In this document: piece by piece, positions 55,692 through 64,000 of the stretch
Numbering within the stretch: the stretch's first letter is position 1
Layout of the letters: each line of letters begins with the position of its first letter
Origin: Pezicula radicicola
Taxonomy: Eukaryota; Ascomycota; Leotiomycetes; Helotiales; Dermateaceae
Direction of reading: 5' to 3'
DNA length: 64,000 bases
Assembly: GCA_003008705.1 (NCBI GenBank)
Contig: PDUO01000036.1
Location: 133,968 to 197,967 of the forward strand
The notes under the pieces: generated by a model
Told to the model about the DNA's origin: nothing
The model's database searches: none
What the model saw: only the letters and a program-made list of their open reading frames with translations
Made by a program: the position numbers and the translations under genes

Positions 55692-57591
55692 TTAGTACCC
55701 GTGCAGTTGGTAGGTTGTGTCGTTAGGCGGCCGTGGCGAGTCTGTCTTCCCGAGTTCTTGGACTGGATGTGGTACGCTGTTCCCAGAAAGTTCTGCCATG
55801 CCTGTCACTGGTATTGATGGAGACTGTGGGGTGACATGAGTTGGCGATATGAACTGTGGCTGATGGTCATGGTAGTATTGACTAGGCGGCGATTGTGGCG
55901 ATTGTGGGTATTGTGGGTATTGATGGGGCCCTTGGATCCCATTGGGATAGAATACCGGAATTTGAGATGTGGTTCGTTGTCTTTTCCGACGTCGAAGACA
56001 GAACAAGGCACCAAGTAGAAGCCCTAACAACACAGCTATCCCACCAATAACAATGCCCGCAATCGCGCCACTGGACAATTTTGATGAATTTGGACCCGGG
56101 ATTTTACGTGATGGTGTGCGAGATGCAACAGTAGCGTGTTGGGTAAAGTATACGGAAAGATCTCGATTACCAAATCCACCAGCCGGTGCTGTTGCTGTGG
56201 CTTCCCCAGCAGACCTACGTGCGTTAGCTTTGATTGATGAAAGGCGATTACTACTTACGAGCCTCCTACAACTGACACAATTTCAGGTGGGACAACATAA
56301 GAGGTGATATTTGGTTGATAAGCATGCCACATGGCATTGTCAGAATTCTGCTTTCCCAGATCCAAGTTATGCATCCCCCAACTTATAGGGCTATCGCAGT
56401 CGTTTGTCAGAGGAAATGTGCCTCCAGTAATAATCATTTGAGCGCCATCAATCACATTGCAGGTGAGTGAATGATGCGGCTTGCCAACTCCAGGTGTACT
56501 TGGCCACCACTTGATCCACGTGAAAGAAGGAAGGGTGAGAATATACACATCGTCAAACCCAGTCTCGTTCACGCCAAACCCCGCACCGCCATAGAGATAA
56601 CTAGCTGGTCAGCGACCTTTCACTTTTGAGCATTGGGGTCATACATATTATAAGATGATTTATCCGGAGCCCACGTGGCACCCGCACAGAACCGTCTCCT
56701 CATCTCCGGAACTTCCCCAACCGCGGTCTGAGTATACCAACTCGAACTCGCAATATCGTAAATGTCGATATTACTCATTGGTGATCCTACAATTGTGTTG
56801 TTGGAAGTCGTTGTTAATCCTCCAAAATGCACCAAGAGCCCACTTGAACTGGCTGGAATATACACCATGACTCCTTCTGCTCTCGGTGTACTGTCTGGAC
56901 CTGTATTGTTCGTCCATGTACCAGCGTCCATGTCATACTTAATCAAGCTGCTTGTTGCTAGAGGCTCACCTCCCCAATTTGGAACAGATGCATTGCTCAA
57001 CCATCCTCCAAGCACGTATCCCTGTCCAAGATCAGATATCCCCACGCCGGCACCATATGCGACACTTGAAATAGCAGACGAACTCCGAGGGGCTCCAAAA
57101 TTATCCCACTGATTGTAGAGAATATCATATGAAAGTAAGGAATAAGGATTCGGTGCAATGTCGTAATAATTTCCACCATAGAGATAAAACCTCTTATTAA
57201 CTTCATCGGCCCAAAGCACACCGCCAACTACATCGGGTAATGATCCATTCTTTGACAAATTCGCATATAGTTGGGGGACACCGACTCCGGAAGGACTTGT
57301 ATCGAGGTCGCCGTAGAGTAGCCAAGTATCTAAGAGTATGTCAGCTACGTTCAAGTTACATAGCCATGCGAAACCCCGATATTCAGACGACCACAGCCAT
57401 GACTTACTTGAATAATTTTGAGGATTTGCAGATATTGGATTCCAATTCAATAGACCACCATCAAAATATAACCTGCGATCAACGACTGCTGACTGATGTC
57501 CGAAGCGTCGACAAAAGTTGTTCAGTGGATCTTTCTGTTGTAGTGATAGTTGAGCAAGAAGAAGTTGAAGGTAAAACCATTTCGCGATCAT
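55692..57591 (-). CDS. Kelch-repeat protein with signal peptide and one C-terminal membrane helix
   Basis: Exons 57591-57408, 57329-56645, 56600-56259 and 56214-55692 give 577 residues. Intron 1 is 78 bases and has no stop, so unspliced reading also stays open, but splicing restores NYSNTWLLYGDL, which fits the repeat better. The N-terminus (MIAKWFYLQLLLAQLSLQ) is a signal peptide. Kelch blades are visible as RLYFDGG, RFYLYGG, GYVLGG, LLVHFGG, IYLYGGAG and MIITGG, each near a W or Y strand pair. Residues from about 450 form a linker, then SGAIAGIVIGGIAVLLGLLLGALF spans the membrane, followed by RRRKR and a Pro/Gln/Tyr-rich cytosolic tail. Probably a cell-surface protein; ligand unknown. It interrupts the array of related genes on the same strand. 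Confidence 0.85.
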
Positions 57592-60500
57592 CTTGAAAGT
57601 GGATTTCGAAGATGAAGCACTTGGACCATTATCGACCTTGTTTTGAGTCGGCAGAAGCGTGCGTAATAGATTGAAGTCACAAAACTCGAATAACTGTTAC
57701 AGTTTCGGGACAGGATTGTAGAAAGAAATGTCATACAGTAGGTACGAAAGTCCTTTCGTACTTCCGTACATTGTCAGACGTGTTGCCCCACTAACTGCTC
57801 GTATGCGAAGCCCCCAATACGCCATTCATGTTTATAGTCAATCCTCTATTACCGACGTGAGTTGGCTTGCCCGCTTTTCAGTAAGCGCCAGATTACTATT
57901 GAACTAAGCTTATTTTTGGTATTTCATGTGATGACCACATTTTACAAAGTATTACGGATTGTGTTGTACCTATAGTTCCTTGCACCCTAAAAAGAAATGG
58001 ATTATCAGTTGTAACTTCAGTTCCTAGGTAACTAGTATGGCGAAACTTAAGATAATAAATAAGCGGCTGTTGTAACCTACATAAAAATCGAATTTAGAAG
58101 ACTAAACAAGTCCCGCTTATGTTGATGCGATCAGATCAATTGGTTTCAAGTGGCAGAAAGTACAGTAGTGAGGATGGGTGCAGATACAGGGCTGAGTGGT
58201 AGGACTCAGCCACCTACTGTACCGCGGAAGGTTTGTGCGCAGAGTCATACTAAACTTGAGCTTGGCCGTGCTATGATTCTAGCTGCATACAAGGCTTCCA
58301 TCTCAACAAAGTAGCTCATCCGAAGTTCGTGAATATCGTGCTAAAGGATATGGTGCGACTTTCTAATAGCTCTTTGCCAATCACATGTGTGACTACATGA
58401 GGCACAGCTACAAGCCACATAGTCTCAGCTATAGTAAATCCCATGTGTCAGGTTATTATTGTGGTAATGACGAAAGAAAGCGTTGGGGCAGAAAGGTTTA
58501 GAAGAGGCTTGAACACATTCGACGCAACTGGTTAAAGTTTGCGATTAGTTGAGGGCTTCCAATCAGTCTGGATACTCCATGTGTTGCATGGTTGATGGGC
58601 TAAGTAAGCCCAGCCCGTAGAGTTTCTTCGGATGCGGAAAGCTGAGGGCTGACAACTGGCGTCCGCTGACATGCAGCCCATCGAACATCATCGCACATAG
58701 ATCACGTGTGCTAAGTAGAGGACGACAAAGAGAACTGGTCCAGTCTTGTAAACCTTCAAACTTTTTGGTCATTTATTCAACGAGGAAGAGTGGCGTTTAG
58801 CGAGTATCGCAGCTGTGCTAGGTAAAGATGAATATACGAGATAGCGCTACTGAGGTTACATCAGTCTTGCAGAGCCATACAACTTAAACACCGGATATCG
58901 TTCTAACTAGCTCGGTGGCTAGAAAACCGATAGTTGCAAAGCCACTAGATAAGGGCTAGACCAGGGTTAGACCAGGGCTAGACACCTGCCGAACGTTACC
59001 ACCTGTACGCGTGTGTAACGTTAAAATATCGAACATTCGCGCCAGTTTTCATAAGTTATAAGCTCTCTATTTGGCTGTAGAGAGGAAGCCAGATATTCGC
59101 ATCACTTCTACAGGAGAGTTATCAAAATGTTCTTTGCGTAGCTTAAGTTTTTTTTTGCTTTTTATTTCTCAAGCTTGGGGCCTCTACCTGCTTATGATCC
59201 TGCTGACTTTTGCCGCCCATGCAGAATATGACAAGTCTTACTGCACTGAATCCCTTGGAAGAAGGAAGGCTGCGCTTGTCTGCTCACCAAAACTTTGAAG
59301 AGGCTTAGAGTTACCAAAACACTCCATATTAAACCCTGAGGCGTCGATCGTCTTTGTTTCTGCTGTACAACGGCTACATTTGTATCCCGATAACGTCAAT
59401 CGCTGCTGCACGTATCGAATGGCCCGGTCTACCAAGTGTAGCCATTTCGCTGTCACGGGCGATGCTATTCTACCGAAGACGTGGTGGTGGCACTGTCTTT
59501 AAAAGAAAGAAATGTCAACTATAGTGCGGTTTCTTCGACACAAGTTTTGGATGGAGACAAATATGCGAGAACGATTGCCGGGACTGCAGATCTGGGGGTT
59601 TATCGGACCAGAGGCAACAAGACGTAACATACCGCTATAGTCGATACAGCATGGATCGGGGCGCTTGAGGACTACTTATCTGTACATCATAGGCCGTCTG
59701 TTGTCATCGCCGCTTTGAGTTCACCTCGTAATATCTCCAGTCTCCCGAAAATATTACGTCAAGACTTGTGGAATCAACAGTGGGCTATAAGCATTTACTG
59801 CGTGCATGTAGTTATGCTAAATAACATGCATCGTCTCCAGACGGAATATAATCTCAGACTCCCCAATTCACGTGTTCCTCTATGAGGTTGGTGAAGACTT
59901 AAGACCGGAACCCTCCCTTTCGAGTTGCTCTTCCTGAAGTGGGTACTGAAATCTACTGCCTTTAGGTAATAGTGATGAAACAGTTCACCTCAAATTCACG
60001 ACTCGAAATGGAAGCATTGGGAATCACGATGTCGAAGTCTCTTATTGGAGAAGCCAGAAAGAGACTCCAACTCACTCCCAAGAAACATGAAAGACGCCTC
60101 CATTGATGGAAAGATGGAGGTGAAGAACATTGTACACTGCATTTTGCAGTTACGCCGTAATGAATTCGATAGTAATAGGCACTCCGAGAGAGATTTGATA
60201 GCCATGCGAGTTGTAAAGGGCCGAGGAATTTCAAGTGAAGGAAATCATGACTCGTTGCTATAATCCGCATGGTTTAAAGGGAACACCCAAGCCTCGACAA
60301 TCGTCCTTCCAGTTCCCAACACGGAAGTTGAAGAGAAATCTAGGCCATGATCTCAACTATCTAAAACCAAGAGATCTTGTGGATCAAAATATGGAACTGG
60401 GAAGTGCAAGAGATTGACCTGCAAAAACTTTAGCGTAAGTCTTAAGTCTTTTTCATTGTGTATGACAATTTAAAAGGTCTTTTTATTGCGACGAAGACCT

Positions 60501-61279
60501 TATGATCACGATTCCTCAAATTTTCTAGCATTGAGAAGGCATATTCCCTAATACTAATTCTGGCGACAATATGTTGCTGACTACATTAGAAAATGACAGG
60601 CCGACGGCCACAAATCACGTGTAATACTAATATAACCTCATTTCCACTGCCCGCCATGGCCTCTAATTTGTGGAGAAACAGAGCACTGGTGGCTTGACCA
60701 TTTGACATCACAAACAGCTCGATTAGTATGGGAAACGAGGCCCTTGCGATGCTCACTTCTCGTATATATAGTGTAGAAATCCCCGTGGATTCAAAGGCCA
60801 GGATAGTACAAGATTTTCCTACATTATCTATATTCATATATGTCATCACTTTCTACTTATGGGTGCTTGAGGGTTCACACAGGCTGTTGGGCAAGCAGGG
60901 CCAAAAGATGATTTCACTATTGTGTACTTGGCCTGGATGAATAACCAAACCGTGAAAGGTAAAGAAATCTGCATTTCATTAAGACACTGAAAGCGGTAGG
61001 AGCTCTAGTTGAACATTCGAGAACCACTAAACTACTCTGAATTTATGCCCTGGGACAACACCCTAAAGCCATGCCAAATTACGACAAGAAATACTTTCCA
61101 AGTTGAAAACTAGCTGACTAAATCAATGTTCGAGATGCTCAGCAGAAATCACCAAATGGCCAAATCGTTTTAGACCCTAGGTCACTCTATGTTAGCTTAT
61201 AAAGCTGTGTCTTGAAATTTTGGGTAGGCATACAGTGGGGGTCGGCAAGCAGGGGTAAGCCAAAGGTACCCTTCGATGC
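57592..61279. other. Long intergenic stretch without supported genes
   Basis: 3.7 kb with only short frames (for example 59071-59298 and 59962-60270) lacking motifs. It contains a small 11-base tandem repeat at 58953-58983. I see no clear transposon ends. Confidence 0.4.
58953..58983 (+). repeat. 11-base tandem repeat, almost three copies
   Basis: The unit GGGCTAGACCA is followed by GGGTTAGACCA and GGGCTAGAC. Confidence 0.8.
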
Positions 61280-62359
61280 TTACTCTGAGCCAGTACTGAG
61301 TCGTTCCAGAATCTTGGCGCAGTGCTGTTGGATATGGTCTCTCATTGCTTTCTCAATCTTGACCGCAGCCTCTCGTTGCGAACGGGCCACCTCCCAAAGC
61401 TCCAAAGCCTCTTTAGAGCTTGTATCATCCACAGGCTTGGACAAAAGGCTTAAGAAAAACCCGAGATCCTTTGTGGCCTTCTCGAGTTTAGCATCCACCT
61501 TCAGTTTGTAGGTGATCATGGCCTGTTTAACCATTTGCTCTTCAAGCTTTGGTCCACGGTCTTCAACAAGCCAAACGGGAGTAAACTCATTCTTGACTAA
61601 GCCAACAGCACCGTAAGAAGACAATGGCAGCTCCACAATGTTTTCTTCATTGACCAACTCAATGATTTCGAGATGAGTTAAGGGGCCACGCCATTTCAAA
61701 CCACTCTTGTGGTTTGGCTGGTTGGAGCTGTCGATCGGAAGTCCCTCAGAATTGTTATCGGCGGGGCTCTGGTTTGGATTAGTGATTGGAGTCTGTGTGG
61801 GGTTGACAGCGAGGTCGCCGGGATTCTCATGTACAGTAGCCGCCTGTGATTCTCCGATCGCCTTCGAATTTTCAGCTGCGGCTGAAATAAGAGCCATAGT
61901 CGCGCTGTCCATTGTCTCCGTTCCGCCTTGATCTGATGCCAAGATTTGCTTCAGCGCAGCAATAGTGTCTTCGACCGAAGCCTCTGGTATTCCCTTCAAA
62001 GAAGCAGTCTCGGCACCAATCTTAATGCCCAGAGTATGATTATCACTGCCAACGGCCTTCTCGTCACCGCCTGCGGCCTTTCCTGGTTCAGGCTTGTTGT
62101 CCTGATCCAATTCGAAATGGAACAAAAGGTCATCCACAGATGCTGTGGAGATGACTGAACCGGACTTCACTGAACCGTTATTGGGAACAGCAGTGTTGAG
62201 GTTGTCTCGGTCGCTGGCCTCGCTAAAGTCGATGAGGTCGGAATTTTCAGAGACAGAAGCCCTGCGCGGTAGGCCATTTCCCGATGCTGTGATAATCTCC
62301 AAGTTACTTTCCTCAGAGGGAACAGCGGAACGGTGGTCGGAGTTATCGAGGTTCGACAT
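61280..62359 (-). CDS. Array member G: protein with NEFTPxW domain and weak SIM-like motif
   Basis: One coding exon of 359 residues; an acceptor-like CAGCATAG precedes AATGTCG, as in member A, so a leader intron is likely. Residues 222-268 read KWRGPLTHLEIIELVNEEN, a short spacer and AVGLVKNEFTPVWLVEDR, the clearest version of the shared domain. Residues 41-50 (DLIDFSEASD) and 76-85 (DDLLFHFELD) are hydrophobic-acidic segments like the motif of its relatives. The first 220 residues are otherwise Asn/Ser/Gly-rich and probably disordered. The C-terminal 90 residues are helical with heptad-like spacing. No secretion or membrane signal. It lies 7.4 kb beyond member F, past the kelch gene. Confidence 0.75.
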   Translation of the reverse strand: MSNLDNSDHRSAVPSEESNLEIITASGNGLPRRASVSENSDLIDFSEASDRDNLNTAVPNNGSVKSGSVISTASVDDLLFHFELDQDNKPEPGKAAGGDEKAVGSDNHTLGIKIGAETASLKGIPEASVEDTIAALKQILASDQGGTETMDSATMALISAAAENSKAIGESQAATVHENPGDLAVNPTQTPITNPNQSPADNNSEGLPIDSSNQPNHKSGLKWRGPLTHLEIIELVNEENIVELPLSSYGAVGLVKNEFTPVWLVEDRGPKLEEQMVKQAMITYKLKVDAKLEKATKDLGFFLSLLSKPVDDTSSKEALELWEVARSQREAAVKIEKAMRDHIQQHCAKILERLSTGSE

Positions 62360-64000
62360 TCTATGCTGTTGCGTTAGTTAGGTTTCCCAAGATGACGAAT
62401 AAGGCAAGCATCCAAAGGACCTTTCCAAGAAGGCAGAGGAGTAACAAATAAACCTACTTGAATGCGTGGTTGTGTAATCAAGCTGGTCTTTCCTTTTAGT
62501 CGCCTGTTGATGATTAGTTTAAGTACCTAGCGAGTAGTCGAATTCGACGACTTACAGTAGAGCTGGAAGTTTTGTATCTGTTGTTGTGTTAGGATCTTGG
62601 GGGCTTCGTAGAGAGAAACCTTGAACTGGTTGCTCGAAGTGCCGAATCGAATTCAAGCTTTTGGATTTCCCCAGATTCACTCCTGCGAGGAGAGTACGGC
62701 TCGCTTATGTCACGTGGTTTCTACCTATTTGGACTTAGTTTTAAACAAAGCTTTGAGTAGAAGGGTTGTTTGGTTGTACTGTGCAGAAGATTACTTCAGA
62801 GTGGCAAGTCTGTTGTTGAATTCCGTCTTGTGTATAGCTTTACAAGTACGGAGTGGGGCCCTGTTATGGCCATTCTAACTTCTTTGAACCGTCGATGTGG
62901 CTGTTTTCACTTCCTGCAGATTCTCGTTTCCAGTGACGTCAAGGCAGCACATGATGTTTCTAGAACACCTGCCGTTGTTGGACAAATTAATCAGGTGAAA
63001 CATGACATAACTCTGAAACTTACCAATAAATAATTCTTAAATAATGAGTTCCTTGTTGGGTATATATCTACTTTTTAAATTATAGACCACTTAAATTCTC
63101 TCACTTTTTTTCTGCAGGTAAAAGCAAGCTACCTACTAAAATATGCAAAAGAAAATGTTGCCTTAGGGCTTCCAACGCAATATTGTGAGCATTTTATCTG
63201 CAATGATCAACTCAAGCTCTTTTTTTAATGGGAGATACTCCAGATTCTGTGTCAAACTATTATATCTAGAGAGAAAGAGGCCCTCAATTAAAAGCCAAGA
63301 GTTTTCAATTGACTTGCAATAGTAGGGGATTAAAGATATCTCACACAAATAACAAACTGTATTTAGTGACAAATTGACCTCGGAAAGACAACAACTGGCA
63401 GTAAACACAGCATATGAGTGACTAGAGTGGGAGTCTATGCGCAAATAATTTGCCGTAAAATAAGAAAGTTTTAAGCTTGTTATGGAAGGTGGCAATACTG
63501 CTTGTCCTTTTTCTAGCTCACCACAACTTTGTCTCATTCATGCTTGAATTCCGGCATTAGTATCCCACCGAAACTCTCATAGGCAATACTTTCATAAGGG
63601 AGAAAAAAAACTCGCTTAAACATGTCCTGAAATTATCTAAGATGCAGATGAAGGGTTGTTGACCCAAAATTTGCACATGGGTTAAAGTGCTCACAAGCTT
63701 TTGTGACTAGAGTTTGGCAAGATGCCATTTCATACAGTCTCAAAATTGGACTTAGCCACATAAGTTGAATATTAACCACCAGACATGAGATCCATAGTAA
63801 GCATGCTAATATATTAAAATGAGAAAACGAAAATTCTCTGGGCTTTCTGTCGATTGCTTTCTCATCTCCCTCAAACACGGGTAAGAATAGTATGGGTAAG
63901 AGTCGTATGTTAGTGCTGCTTATAAGCACAAGCAGATTGTAACTTGACTTCTTAGCAAAGGAACTTTCCCTATAGCTTGAAAGAAAGCAAGATTTCAAAG
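62360..64000. other. Upstream region of array member G and window end, without supported genes
   Basis: Likely leader exons and introns of member G lie at about 62360-62620 (GTAAGT near 62557, several AG acceptors). Beyond that the frames at 63163-63537 and 63633-63998 have no motifs. Confidence 0.35.

Overview
The window looks like nuclear DNA of a filamentous ascomycete (Pezizomycotina; a leotiomycete-like fungus is my guess, not proven). The evidence is short GT-AG introns of about 42-120 bases with CTAAC-type branch sites, compact genes separated by AT-rich intergenic DNA, small inverted-repeat elements, C-to-T-like decay, and typical fungal families (tyrosinase, PTH11/SAT4-type membrane protein, ABCG transporter with a Cys-rich N-terminus, augmin HAUS6, 2EXR remnant).

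Layout. 1-1178: 3' part of a tyrosinase gene. 1179-6234: gene-poor, with degenerate repeats, a hairpin and a nested inverted-repeat element. 6235-7782: four-exon seven-helix membrane protein. 8038-8522: a TA-flanked MITE next to a tRNA-Lys-like sequence. 9717-10732: proteasome subunit PRE2. 12460-15136: ABCG half-transporter. 15745-16227: small protein with six Cys-Pro motifs. 16883-18148: Asp/Glu-racemase-like domain fused to a GAF-like domain. 19804-21815: GH1 beta-glucosidase gene interrupted by one in-frame stop. 23340-24491: frameshifted RING-like gene. 25595-27325: alcohol acetyltransferase family. 28267-28769: element with 93-base inverted termini and an almost pure A+T core. 30325-31631: membrane protein gene with two apparent frameshifts. 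32910-33956: single-pass membrane protein. 34834-37260: HAUS6. 39321-40181: peroxisomal enoyl-CoA hydratase. 40874-41557: 2EXR pseudogene.

43324-62359 is the most unusual part. It holds seven minus-strand genes or gene remnants that I cannot assign to any named family but that resemble each other. All carry a short hydrophobic-then-Ser/Asp/Glu motif resembling a SUMO-interaction motif. Three of them (at 48, 50 and 52 kb) share a first exon of exactly 77 bases ending in phase 2, with the motif at the same residue number. Three others (44, 53, 62 kb) share a domain of about 50 residues with the core WRxxLT...NEFTPxW, and the 46-kb gene has a weak version. One copy is clearly decayed and another ends in the middle of a chromodomain-like segment. 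A kelch-repeat, single-TM gene (55692-57591) sits inside this array. This local, lineage-specific, partly decaying family is my best candidate for an undescribed system.

The remaining genes are housekeeping or metabolic and show no sign of forming one pathway. Exon boundaries were set by eye from splice consensus and frame continuity. No database search was possible, so family names rest on remembered motifs.
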